Assembly (NCBI RefSeq): GCF_023502235.1
Contig: NZ_JAMFLY010000001.1
Span: 1,674,001 to 1,738,000, forward strand
Source: Flagellimonas myxillae
GTDB taxonomy: Bacteria; Bacteroidota; Bacteroidia; Flavobacteriales; Flavobacteriaceae
Reading direction: 5' to 3'
DNA length: 64,000 bases
The translations under genes were made by a program, and so were the position numbers. A model generated the notes under the pieces. The model had not been told where the DNA came from. It made no database searches and saw only the letters and a program-made list of their open reading frames with translations. Of this stretch, positions 19,573 to 27,242 are shown one piece after another (the stretch's first letter is position 1; each line of letters opens with the position of its first letter).

Positions 19573-20295
19573 GTGGAACTAAAGTGTATCATAGTTGATG
19601 ATGAGCCAAGGGCCATTGAGGTCATGAAGGAATATGTGGAGCAAATTTCCACTCTAAGTTTGGTCAACACCTTTAGAAACCCGCTCAAGGCATTCGATTT
19701 TATTAAACAGCACGAAGTTGACCTTGTTTTTTTGGATATCAACATGCCCCATCTTTCAGGGATACAATTCATCAAATCCCTCTCCAATAAGCCTTTTGTT
19801 GTATTAACCACAGCATATTCCGAATACGCAGTGGAAAGTTACCAATTGGATGTGGTGGACTATCTGTTAAAGCCCATTGAGTTTGAACGCTTCATAATCT
19901 GTATGAACAAGGTGTATGATAAAATAAAACAAAGAAATGCGTCTTATTCCTCTAGTGGTTCAGATAATGAAAGTAAGCCTATTCCCAAGGAATACATTTT
20001 TGTGAAAAACGGCACCAAAATTGATCGCATCGATTTTAACGACATCCTTTATATTGAAGGTTCCGGAAACTATGTCTCCTACCAATTGAAAGGTCGTAAA
20101 ATCATGTCCTTAGGTAAAATGAGTGAAGTAATCAAGCTTTTGCCCCAGGATAGATTTGCCCGAATCCATAAGTCCCATATTGTCCAGATCAATCAGATAA
20201 ATGTCATAGAAAACAATAGGGTGCATATTGGTGATGTCCAGTTGTCCATTAGCCAAACCTACAAAGCAGCTTTTTACCACTTGATCGATTCCTAA
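19573..20295 (+). CDS. LytT-type response regulator (REC + LytTR DNA-binding domain)
   Basis: A 240-residue regulator. The receiver domain (about 3-115) has the acidic pair in IIVDDEPRAIE, the phospho-acceptor D55 in LVFLDINMPHLSG, T79 in LTTAYSEYA and the lysine in LLKPIEF. The LytTR domain (about 135-238) has YIEGSGNYVSY and FARIHKSHIVQIN. The start is GTG at 19573, which is needed to include the first strand of the receiver domain (KCIIVDD); the next ATG would remove it. LytTR proteins bind direct repeats about two helical turns apart, and such repeats are present 80-136 bp downstream of this gene. Confidence 0.94.
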   Translation: MELKCIIVDDEPRAIEVMKEYVEQISTLSLVNTFRNPLKAFDFIKQHEVDLVFLDINMPHLSGIQFIKSLSNKPFVVLTTAYSEYAVESYQLDVVDYLLKPIEFERFIICMNKVYDKIKQRNASYSSSGSDNESKPIPKEYIFVKNGTKIDRIDFNDILYIEGSGNYVSYQLKGRKIMSLGKMSEVIKLLPQDRFARIHKSHIVQINQINVIENNRVHIGDVQLSISQTYKAAFYHLIDS

Positions 20296-20374
20296 ACCAG
20301 TCATACAATCTGAATTACCCTCGAATATTCCAATATGTTTAGCCTGTCAAAACCTATCGCGAAATTCTACTATT

Positions 20375-20457
20375 GCGATTGGACCTAAATTTTATAGCGA
20401 TTCACTTTGTTTTGAATGGTTTTATGCGATTCTGCCATCGAATCACTACTACTTTCG
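20375..20457 (+). promoter_or_regulatory. Three GCGATT repeats and a near-consensus -7 box: candidate LytTR-controlled promoter
   Basis: GCGATT occurs at 20375-20380, 20397-20402 and 20426-20431. The first two, in the wider contexts TATTGCGATT and TATAGCGATT, are 22 bp apart, about two helical turns, as in known LytTR target sites. The third lies 18 bp before TACTTTCG (20450-20457), a one-mismatch -7 box, where a -33 box should be. An activator bound here could replace the missing -33 element for the gene starting at 20490. Confidence 0.5.
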
Positions 20458-20489
20458 CCCAACATTTAATCAAAAAACGAATTAGAATC

Positions 20490-22253
20490 ATGAAAAATTA
20501 TCAAAACACCTTATTAGTGCTTGGGATGCTTTTTTTAGGAACCCTGAATGCCCAAAAAAAGTTTTCACAAGAGGAACTGTCCAGCTTTAAACAAGATTTC
20601 AAAAAGCACATCCTCAAAAAAATGAAAAAGCACGATGTTACCGGTGTAAGCATTGCCATGGAAATTGAAAATCAGTTGGTCTTGTCGGAAGGATTTGGAT
20701 TCTCGGACAAATCCAAAAATACCAAGGCAACCAAGGACACTGAATACCCCATTGGCTCGGTATCCAAAATTATTACCTCCACTGCTGTACTAAAACTGTG
20801 CACCGATGGGCTTGTCGATTTAGATCAGGCGTATTCCCATTACGTGACAGATTTTGCCATGAAATCCCACTTTGGCAAGGACAGTGAAATCACCATTAGG
20901 CATATGCTTTCCCATTATGCTGGCCTGCCTCGGTTACGTGCAAAAGGATTCATGAAGAAAGAGCCGGAACCATTAGAGCATCTTTTACAAAATTCCAAGG
21001 ACGAATATCTGATTTCCACACCAGGGAGGGTTTATCAATATTCCGATTGGGGGGTTGACCTATTGGCTTTGCTTATAGAACGTGTCTCGGGAATGCCCTT
21101 TGAGGATTATGTTGAAAACAACATTTTTAAACCGCTGCAGATGACACATTCCTATTTTGGCCCAGCTAAAAACACAAAGGGTTATGTTCGTGAGGTAGAA
21201 ACGGATACCTACAAATACAGCTATTCTGGGTCAGATGGGGTAACATCCAGCGCTGCCGATATGCTCAAAATAGCCCGGTTGTACACCAAAACAGGAAGGA
21301 AAAGCACACACGGATTTCTTAGCAATGCCGTGGTTGAGGATGCACTCCACAAGCAGTTTACCAATGCTCCATTGGCCTTTGACACAGGAATAGGACTGAT
21401 GTGGGAACTGCTGCCCTTAAAATCCGGGCATACCCGAGTTAAAAAAGCTGGAGTCCACGAACCTTTTTATTCTTACATCTTTTTCATCCCAGAACTGGAT
21501 ACTTCCATAGTGATATGCAGCAACTCCAATTCCAGTAGCGCAATACATTGGGACAGCTGGGGAAAGTTATATGCCTTTATGGGTAAAAAGTACAAGGCCT
21601 CCAAATTCAATAATGTGAAAAAACCAAAGGTTAACTATAAAAAAGTTACCCTTAGCGCAGAGGATTTCAAAAAAATTGAAGGCTCCTATAGCACCTCCAT
21701 TGGAATATTAAATTTCAAGAGAAATGGTGATGCGTTTGATGTTGACCTCAAAGCGGAGAACAAAAAAGGGGTGGGTGTGCCCTACTCCAATGGGCTTATC
21801 AAGTTATATGTAAAAGTCATGGGGGTAAAAATTCATGCTATGGATGTTTTTTGGAAAGAATCCGAAGGAGAGATGATCATTGGTGAACAATTTGAAAGTG
21901 GAACTCGGCATGTGTTGGGTTCCAAAATACAGGCCAAAACCATACCCAATTCGTGGAAAAAAGCGATAGGCACCTACACTGTGGCCAATTATAGTGATAA
22001 TGACTACCAAACCTTTGACAAGCTTCAGTTGCTTATTAATTCAGAAAATGTCTTGGAGATTCAAGGAACCGCCAAATATCCAAGGGAAATGGGAATTCAA
22101 TTAGGTTTATCACCTGTATCGGAAGAGCTGGCCATAATTCCTGGCTATAATTTTGATTTCTTTGGCGGAGAAACTGTTAAATTGAAAAAAGAATCGGACG
22201 GTACTTCTTCACTGTATCTATCTGGATATCGATTTAAGCGCATTGGTAAATGA
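20490..22253 (+). CDS. Serine hydrolase (class C beta-lactamase family) with a C-terminal beta-rich domain
   Basis: A 587-residue exported protein with signal peptide about 1-21 (LLVLGMLFLGTLNAQ). The catalytic domain (about 35-370) has S90-V-S-K93 in GSVSKIITS and a YxD variant, Y184-S-D186 in YQYSDWGVD, where Asn is more usual. A lipocalin-like C-terminal region (about 395-587, DUF3471-like in appearance) follows. The ATG at 20490 is chosen because the longer upstream frame would put 39 unrelated residues before the signal peptide. The stop overlaps the start of the membrane LytTR gene by 4 bp, implying coupled translation. Its paralogue lies in the leftward operon at 15767-16855. Substrate unknown. 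Confidence 0.87.
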   Translation: MKNYQNTLLVLGMLFLGTLNAQKKFSQEELSSFKQDFKKHILKKMKKHDVTGVSIAMEIENQLVLSEGFGFSDKSKNTKATKDTEYPIGSVSKIITSTAVLKLCTDGLVDLDQAYSHYVTDFAMKSHFGKDSEITIRHMLSHYAGLPRLRAKGFMKKEPEPLEHLLQNSKDEYLISTPGRVYQYSDWGVDLLALLIERVSGMPFEDYVENNIFKPLQMTHSYFGPAKNTKGYVREVETDTYKYSYSGSDGVTSSAADMLKIARLYTKTGRKSTHGFLSNAVVEDALHKQFTNAPLAFDTGIGLMWELLPLKSGHTRVKKAGVHEPFYSYIFFIPELDTSIVICSNSNSSSAIHWDSWGKLYAFMGKKYKASKFNNVKKPKVNYKKVTLSAEDFKKIEGSYSTSIGILNFKRNGDAFDVDLKAENKKGVGVPYSNGLIKLYVKVMGVKIHAMDVFWKESEGEMIIGEQFESGTRHVLGSKIQAKTIPNSWKKAIGTYTVANYSDNDYQTFDKLQLLINSENVLEIQGTAKYPREMGIQLGLSPVSEELAIIPGYNFDFFGGETVKLKKESDGTSSLYLSGYRFKRIGK

Positions 22254-23092
22254 TGCATAAGAACATGAGAGAGGCAACAAAAACAAACCAGGATTTGCTT
22301 TTTAAACGACCCTACATTTGGATCGTTACCCTATCTGTTACCTCTCTCAATTTTCTGATTACCTACAATTTTGAAAACTTGGATGTGCAACATATCTACT
22401 ATTATCTGGTAGATGTGTTGACCACCTATTTGTGCATTGAATTTTATGCAATGGGTATTCACTGGATGAACAAACGGGTACCGCTGTATAAAGATTTTGT
22501 AAAAAGGGTGACCTTTCAGCTTACCCTTCACACGTTGAGTGTTATCATATGCACACTATTGTTGAACGAGTTGTTCGATCATCTCTTTTTTGAGGGGCAA
22601 CGGCTTTCTCTATCTTTTGTTTTTTATACTAAGGATACCCTTGTTGCCCTACTGTTTATCCTGCTTTTGCATATGATTTACTTTGGTTTGTTCTTACTGT
22701 CGAACAAACAAAACCAGGAATCTTTGCATCTTGCTCCAGATACCCGAATCAAGCTGAAGGATGCCTTTACCTTTAAGTTGTTGGACCAGAAGGAAATCAT
22801 TGGAGTTTACTCCTTGCTGGGGATTACCTATGTGGTGGATACCGGATACAACAAATTTTCTTCGGAATTGACCTTGAAGGAAATGGAAGCCCTATTGGGC
22901 AATCGTTTTTTTAGGGCGAATAGGAAGTTTATACTATCCAAAACGATTATAGATGCTTTTGAAAGTGGAAGCTATGGCAAAATTGAAGTTTCCCTTAAAA
23001 CCCACAATATCGTTGACCTACCTCAAAAAATAGTGGTAAGTAGGGACAAGGCTGCACAATTCAGGACTTGGATAAGTGGAGATTCTTATTAG
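22250..23092 (+). CDS. Membrane-anchored LytTR-domain regulator
   Basis: A 280-residue protein. The N-terminal half has about four hydrophobic segments (about 24-42, 52-72, 91-107, 127-148). A linker follows and then a LytTR domain (about 175-276, with GITYVVDTGYNKF and FFRANRKFILSKTIIDAF). There is no receiver domain, so it is a one-component regulator tethered in the membrane, not a phospho-relay partner. It overlaps the preceding serine hydrolase gene by 4 bp. This suggests it reads a signal linked to the exported hydrolase or to the membrane and acts on DNA near the same GCGATT repeats. That role is inferred. Confidence 0.88.
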   Translation: MMHKNMREATKTNQDLLFKRPYIWIVTLSVTSLNFLITYNFENLDVQHIYYYLVDVLTTYLCIEFYAMGIHWMNKRVPLYKDFVKRVTFQLTLHTLSVIICTLLLNELFDHLFFEGQRLSLSFVFYTKDTLVALLFILLLHMIYFGLFLLSNKQNQESLHLAPDTRIKLKDAFTFKLLDQKEIIGVYSLLGITYVVDTGYNKFSSELTLKEMEALLGNRFFRANRKFILSKTIIDAFESGSYGKIEVSLKTHNIVDLPQKIVVSRDKAAQFRTWISGDSY

Positions 23093-23348
23093 TTTTCAGA
23101 AACATCGTGATTTTTGAGGTCCCACTAATTTTTAGTGGGATTCTTAAAGACACCGAAATATGAAAGTTACCCTCTAGGTGGCCTTTTTGTCCATTGAAAT
23201 TACTCTGTGGCCAGAAGGGTAATAATCCATTATCATCATATTTTAGGTGATCCGAATGAGTCCCGCAGCGCTACCAAAGGTTGGGCATGATGCCTAAAAC
23301 CTAAATTTTCAGACTCGAATTGAACATTCAAGGGTACTTAATAAAAAA

Positions 23349-23374
23349 AGCACCGTCAATCGATTGACAGTGCT
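23349..23374 (-). terminator. Palindromic terminator left of the attachment site
   Basis: The arms AGCAC-GTCAA and TTGAC-GTGCT pair over 10 of 11 positions around the loop TCGA. On the minus strand a run of seven T follows; on the plus strand there is TTTT. It would end minus-strand transcripts that pass through the tRNA-like remnant, as expected for the original terminator of the split tRNA gene. Confidence 0.75.
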
Positions 23375-23397
23375 TTTATATCCATTTGAAAATGGTT

Positions 23398-23413
23398 TGT
23401 CGGGGTGGCAGGA
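23398..23413 (-). other. Putative attachment site: 3' end of a tRNA-Pro gene displaced by integration
   Basis: The minus strand reads TCCTGCCACCCCGACA. CACCCCG with discriminator A is what a tRNA starting CGGGGTG would need at its 3' end. C1, G72 and A73 are features of tRNA-Pro. No matching 5' half lies upstream on that strand; the homology stops in the T-arm (GACAGGGTTTCCGTCCTGCC has no TTC loop). A terminator follows on the left, chromosomal, side and conjugation genes begin on the right. This fits an attL made by integration into a tRNA 3' end, with the intact tRNA expected at the unseen right end. Confidence 0.5.
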
Positions 23414-23472
23414 CGGAAACCCTGTCACGCTATCCCTTCAAATTCAATACCTTATAAGTTTTTCAACTTTGT

Positions 23473-23491
23473 AGGTAACCGAATAGGTAAC
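23473..23491. repeat. Two AGGTAAC direct repeats, 12-bp period
   Basis: AGGTAAC at 23473-23479 and 23485-23491, each preceded by T, lies 60-80 bp inside the proposed element end. Short direct repeats at this distance are typical of integrase arm-binding sites, but the assignment is tentative. Confidence 0.35.
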
Positions 23492-23525
23492 TTTTTATTT
23501 GATCTAACTTGCGTTAAATTGGGGG

Positions 23526-23556
23526 CAAAGATATACAAAGCGGAAATCTAAAGCAA
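23526..23556 (-). promoter_or_regulatory. Leftward promoter reading toward the attachment site
   Basis: On the minus strand TTG (23554-23556) lies 20 bp before TATCTTTG (23526-23533), a full match to the -7 consensus. Transcription from about 23519 would run about 175 nt to the terminator at 23349. It would pass an AAGTT-GAAA-AACTT hairpin and the tRNA-like remnant with no long ORF, so the product could be a small RNA. Confidence 0.5.
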
Positions 23557-23780
23557 CTGAATTTTCGAATAAAAATGCAACGATAACTCACTGAAGTTGG
23601 TGCTACGCTCAATACCACTTTCAACTTTCCTTCAATTGAATTAGATTATACTATTAACAAGAATTAAGGCACAATAATTGCAGTTAATTTTGGTATATGG
23701 TCTGACCTCTAAATAAAGCGTAGCCCCAATTCAATATTCGCTTTGACCTACAATGGTAACTAACGCTCAAAGGTCAGCTT

Positions 23781-24608
23781 ATGGAACTACATTTACTATC
23801 TCAAGAACTTTCGGAAGAATTAGCAAGAATTGAATCAATCACAAAGGATGTCGTCAAAAAAAGTGATCTGTCCATTGTGCTCTGTAGAAACCTGCTGACC
23901 AAACTAAAAAGATTTATCTCAAAAAAGAAATTTGAATCACCCGCCAAAGAAATTCTTTTTTTCAAATACACCAAACAGGTACCCCTGTCGAACCTGGTCT
24001 ATTTCTTTGAGCTCAAATCCTTTGAAATTCATTATCCCAAAGGGGATGGCTCAACCAAAAGGAAATACACCACAAGGAAGTTGAAAAAGTTAAATGATTT
24101 TTTTTCTCGAAACCTTGATTTCATTCAATATATAGACCAAGGAAAGACCTATTTGGATACCCATTATTTTACCCGGGAATACTTTAATGAATTCAATATC
24201 ACCCATGCGAGATACTACTTTCGAGATCCCGATTTCAGTACCTCACATGATTTGTTGTTGGCAAAACTAAGTGCGAATCGAAGATTGATTACTTATCTGG
24301 ACCATCGATTGAAAAATATTGATCGACCCAACGGACATCCATTCATCCCCTTGACCCAACTCAATTGGACGGCGAGCAAGACCGACATGACGGAATTGGC
24401 CTATGCACTAAAAAGTAGTCGTGCCGTAAATGACGGTAAAGTAAGTATTCGCGAAATTATTAAAACGCTTGAACAGGCGTTTCGCTTTAAGAGCGGCGAT
24501 CCTTACCGAAACTACGGGGAGATTCGAATACGGAAAAAAAGCCGTACAAAATTCTTGGATGATTTGACCACCAGTTTGCTCTTTGATTTGGAAAAAGGAG
24601 ACGAATAA
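23781..24608 (+). CDS. rteC: RteC-family protein of a conjugative element
   Basis: A 275-residue basic protein matching RteC across its length, with the hallmark region LNWTASKTDMTELAYALKSS (about 194-213) followed by VSIREIIKTLEQAF. In CTnDOT-type elements RteC is the helical, winged-helix-like activator that turns on excision genes in response to the RteA/RteB cascade. No rteA, rteB or excision operon is visible nearby, so in this element RteC may act on genes at the unseen right end or may have a different input. It is the first gene inside the proposed left end. Confidence 0.85.
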   Translation: MELHLLSQELSEELARIESITKDVVKKSDLSIVLCRNLLTKLKRFISKKKFESPAKEILFFKYTKQVPLSNLVYFFELKSFEIHYPKGDGSTKRKYTTRKLKKLNDFFSRNLDFIQYIDQGKTYLDTHYFTREYFNEFNITHARYYFRDPDFSTSHDLLLAKLSANRRLITYLDHRLKNIDRPNGHPFIPLTQLNWTASKTDMTELAYALKSSRAVNDGKVSIREIIKTLEQAFRFKSGDPYRNYGEIRIRKKSRTKFLDDLTTSLLFDLEKGDE

Positions 24609-24621
24609 AAAGGTGTTATTC

Positions 24622-24663
24622 CCTCTTAAAGAGGTTGTTAAAATTTCCCCTTACCTAGGGAAA
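24622..24663. promoter_or_regulatory. Two adjacent inverted repeats upstream of the small HTH gene
   Basis: CCTCTT-A-AAGAGG (24622-24634) is a perfect 13-nt palindrome. TTTCCC (24644-24649) and GGGAAA (24658-24663) form a second repeat. Both lie in the 116-bp gap between rteC and the HTH gene. They could be operator sites for RteC or the HTH protein, or leader hairpins. Confidence 0.35.
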
Positions 24664-24724
24664 CCTTGTGAATTTATTTTTCATCATCGACTCATATTTG
24701 CTGTATAATATTAAAACTAAGGAT

Positions 24725-25012
24725 ATGCCAGCAAATATTATTACCGCAGATGACCTGCAGGAGTTTAAGGAAGAACTTATCTCAGATATTAAGGAACTCT
24801 TGACAAACTATGAAAGGGTCACCATTGACAAATGGATAAAATCAAATATCGTAATGAAGAAATTGGGCATCAGTCCTGGAACATTGCAAAACTTTCGCAT
24901 CAATGAAACCATCCCTTTCTCAAAATTGGGAGGTATTATTTACTACGATGAAGAAGAAATCGATGAGATTCTTAAAAACAACAAGAATTTCTTTCTAAAG
25001 AAACAGCTATGA
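24725..25012 (+). CDS. Small helix-turn-helix protein (excisionase/HTH_17-like)
   Basis: A 95-residue protein. The N-terminal 45 residues are a helical region (DDLQEFKEELISDIKELL). A MerR/excisionase-like winged HTH follows: VMKKLGISPGTLQNFR, then IPFSKLGGIIYYDEEEIDEIL. Proteins of this kind in Bacteroidota conjugative elements are annotated as helix-turn-helix or excisionase-family proteins and often act as recombination directionality factors or small regulators. The ATG at 24725 is preferred over the GTG at 24668, which would add an unrelated hydrophobic stretch. Its stop overlaps the start of the next gene by 4 bp. Confidence 0.75.
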   Translation: MPANIITADDLQEFKEELISDIKELLTNYERVTIDKWIKSNIVMKKLGISPGTLQNFRINETIPFSKLGGIIYYDEEEIDEILKNNKNFFLKKQL

Positions 25013-26124
25013 TCATTGCAACCTATAACATCCAGAATATCTTCCATAGGGACAGAGCGCTAATAAAAAAATACCGTGAAGAAAATCGGGAACTTTGGAT
25101 TGAAGAATTTGAACGGCTTATGGTCATGGGGATGCGCACCAATAAGGAATTCAATAGACTCAGAACACTATCAAAACTTTTGGGTTTTGAAGATGCCCAG
25201 AACGGTCCTTACCTCACCATGGTACATAAAGCCGGACAACTATTCCTAAAAAAGGATGCAGCCTCAGAGGCCAATAAAGCAAGCCCTTTAACCAATTGGA
25301 ACGGGTGGGTCAGATTAAACTCAACCCCCATAAATGAAGTGGCCATAGCAAACAAAGCGAAGGTCGTTGAGGAAGTTTCACCAGATATACTGATCTTATT
25401 GGAGGTCGAGGACAGGTCATCGCTACTGGAATTTAACAAGAGTTTTTTATCTGACACCTATACCCATATCCTGTATTTGGAGACCAATGACCTGTACGGT
25501 AGAGGTATCGGGTTGTTGACCAAATCCGGTTATGAAGTACTTGCAATGAAATCCCATGTCAATGATTTTGATGAAAATGGCAATCCCATTTTTGATATGG
25601 ACCTACAGGAATATAAAATCAGTACCCCCAATGGTAAAATCGTAAGCATACTGTCAACGTGCTTTTTGGATAACTTGGAACACCATAAGGATGCTAAAAG
25701 CAAAATTGAAGTTCAATCCAAAAAGATAGCAGAAGTATATAAGGATAAAGATGGTCCCAATGAATTGATCGCTGTTGTAGGCACACTAAATGTCCCGTCC
25801 TACAGTAAACTTCTTGCGCCGTTAACCCTAGGAACCGATTTAAAGGATATTTCAAAACATCACACTTTTGAAGTGGATTTGGACAAAGGAAAAGACTCAA
25901 AATATTATCGTTTGGGAGCCTATAAAATGGGCGTTAACTTGAAGCAAAGCGACTATTTGATGCTTTCCAGCAAATTGTACAGAACGGTAAAGGCCGGTGG
26001 ATTGATAAGAAAAGGGATTTGGTTTAAAAAAAGGCCTCAATGGAATATCCTAAAAAGCATCAAAAATGAACTGCATAGTGCCAGTGAACATCCCATGGTA
26101 TGGTCGGAACTAAAAATCCGTTAA
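25009..26124 (+). CDS. Endonuclease/exonuclease/phosphatase (EEP)-fold protein with altered catalytic motifs
   Basis: A 371-residue protein with the EEP frame. It starts with IATYNIQNIF (the N-box), has the metal-binding glutamate in ILLEVEDRSS, and later SDYLMLS. However, the usual GDFN motif reads GTLNVPSY (Asp replaced by Thr), and the terminal SDH motif reads SEHPMVW. It may therefore have weak or different activity. It overlaps the HTH gene by 4 bp and is followed 2 bp later by the ORF6N gene, so the three form one operon. The role is unknown; DNA processing during transfer or a toxin-like nuclease are possible. Confidence 0.75.
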   Translation: MIIATYNIQNIFHRDRALIKKYREENRELWIEEFERLMVMGMRTNKEFNRLRTLSKLLGFEDAQNGPYLTMVHKAGQLFLKKDAASEANKASPLTNWNGWVRLNSTPINEVAIANKAKVVEEVSPDILILLEVEDRSSLLEFNKSFLSDTYTHILYLETNDLYGRGIGLLTKSGYEVLAMKSHVNDFDENGNPIFDMDLQEYKISTPNGKIVSILSTCFLDNLEHHKDAKSKIEVQSKKIAEVYKDKDGPNELIAVVGTLNVPSYSKLLAPLTLGTDLKDISKHHTFEVDLDKGKDSKYYRLGAYKMGVNLKQSDYLMLSSKLYRTVKAGGLIRKGIWFKKRPQWNILKSIKNELHSASEHPMVWSELKIR

Positions 26125-26126
26125 AA

Positions 26127-26645
26127 ATGGAGTTACAGACAATACAAAACAGGATTTATGAAATACGTGGACAAAGAGTACTCTTAGATTTTGACCTGGC
26201 TTTACTTTATGAAACCGAAACTAAACGCCTTAAAGAAGCGGTACGGCGCAATAAAGACCGTTTTCCATCAGATTTTATGTTTGAATTGACAAACGAAGAA
26301 TACAACTCTTTAAGGACGCAATTTGCGACCTTAGAAAATACAGGTAGAGGAAAACACAGTAAATACAATCCTTTTGCATTTACCGAACAGGGCATTGCAA
26401 TGTTGGCCAGTGTGTTGCGAACCTCCAAGGCCATAGAAGTCAATATACAGATTGTTCGTGCCTTTGTTTTTCTTAGAAAATATGCTTTATCACATACGGA
26501 GTTAACCCAAAAGTTACAGGAGCTGGAAACTAAATACAACCAACAATTTACCGACATTTTTGAGGCCATTAATTACTTGCTGCAAAAAGATAAAAAGCAA
26601 CTTGCGCAAAGCAAAAGAAAACCTATCGGATATAAGAAGGAATAA
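26127..26645 (+). CDS. ORF6N-domain DNA-binding protein
   Basis: A 172-residue protein. The ORF6N domain covers about 1-95: IYEIRGQRVLLDFDLALLYE, TKRLKEAVRRNKDRFPSDFM and FAFTEQGIAMLASVL are its signature stretches. A helical tail (about 100-172) follows and is probably a coiled coil. ORF6N is a KilA-N-type DNA-binding domain of phages and mobile elements, usually of unknown function. The ATG at 26127 follows the previous stop by 2 bp. An earlier in-frame start would overlap the EEP gene and was rejected. Confidence 0.88.
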   Translation: MELQTIQNRIYEIRGQRVLLDFDLALLYETETKRLKEAVRRNKDRFPSDFMFELTNEEYNSLRTQFATLENTGRGKHSKYNPFAFTEQGIAMLASVLRTSKAIEVNIQIVRAFVFLRKYALSHTELTQKLQELETKYNQQFTDIFEAINYLLQKDKKQLAQSKRKPIGYKKE

Positions 26646-26650
26646 GAGAA

Positions 26651-27088
26651 TTAACCAACTAACTCGTAAACAAATTTACTCTTTGCATCACCGATCTTCT
26701 GCATCAATTCCAATTTGTTCGGCAATATAATACTAGGTATACGATCCAATCCCTGTAAGTATTCTCCCAATTCTTTTTTGTTTTCAAAAATAGTCCGTAT
26801 TCCATTCTTACCATATTTCTGAAGTCTGGAAATCGTTTCGCCTCCAACACTCGCCGATGATACCAGAGGTATGTTGAAATAAACATCACAACTTATAGCT
26901 ACGTGCTCTTGGTCAGCCAAACTAAAGTCTTTACTAATTGCACTTCTGAGCATGGCACAATGCGTTAGTAGTACATCTAAAAATTTACCGCCTACATCAG
27001 CCTTAATTGGCTTTAGGGCAACTTTTAGTTGTCTAAAATTATCCAATTGTCTCAATGGACTTGGTTTTGATTCAATTCTAAATTTCAT
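26651..27088 (-). CDS. Uncharacterised 145-residue protein
   Basis: I do not recognise this family. The product is 145 residues, soluble, without a signal peptide or membrane helix, with a basic N-terminus (MKFRIESKPSP) and central helices. Its stop is 5 bp from the convergent ORF6N stop. A frame this long with balanced composition on the strand opposite to its neighbours, in an otherwise empty 600-bp gap, supports a real gene. It may be an accessory gene of the element; nothing in it suggests a toxin or nuclease. Confidence 0.5.
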   Translation of the reverse strand: MKFRIESKPSPLRQLDNFRQLKVALKPIKADVGGKFLDVLLTHCAMLRSAISKDFSLADQEHVAISCDVYFNIPLVSSASVGGETISRLQKYGKNGIRTIFENKKELGEYLQGLDRIPSIILPNKLELMQKIGDAKSKFVYELVG

Positions 27089-27242
27089 AATCTATCGTTT
27101 TTATATTACTAATTCTTTTGACGAAACTTCTTTTTTTAGCCTTATTTAAAGTTGTTTTACGAATACCAACAATTCTTTACCGACTGCAATAACAATTTCT
27201 TTTAGTACTTTATACAGGTTCACAAATAACGCTTTCATCATC

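Larger units (their letters stand above)
23093..23780. other. 688-bp non-coding region containing the left end of the mobile element
   Basis: No convincing gene is seen in this stretch. From left to right it holds about 250 bp with no recognised signal, a palindromic terminator (23349-23374), a CCATTT/AAATGG hairpin (23382-23395), the tRNA-Pro-like 3' remnant (23398-23413), an AAGTT-TTTC-AACTT hairpin (23456-23469), two AGGTAAC repeats (23473-23491) and a leftward promoter (23526-23556). The last 220 bp before RteC are AT-rich and featureless to my eye. Confidence 0.7.
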
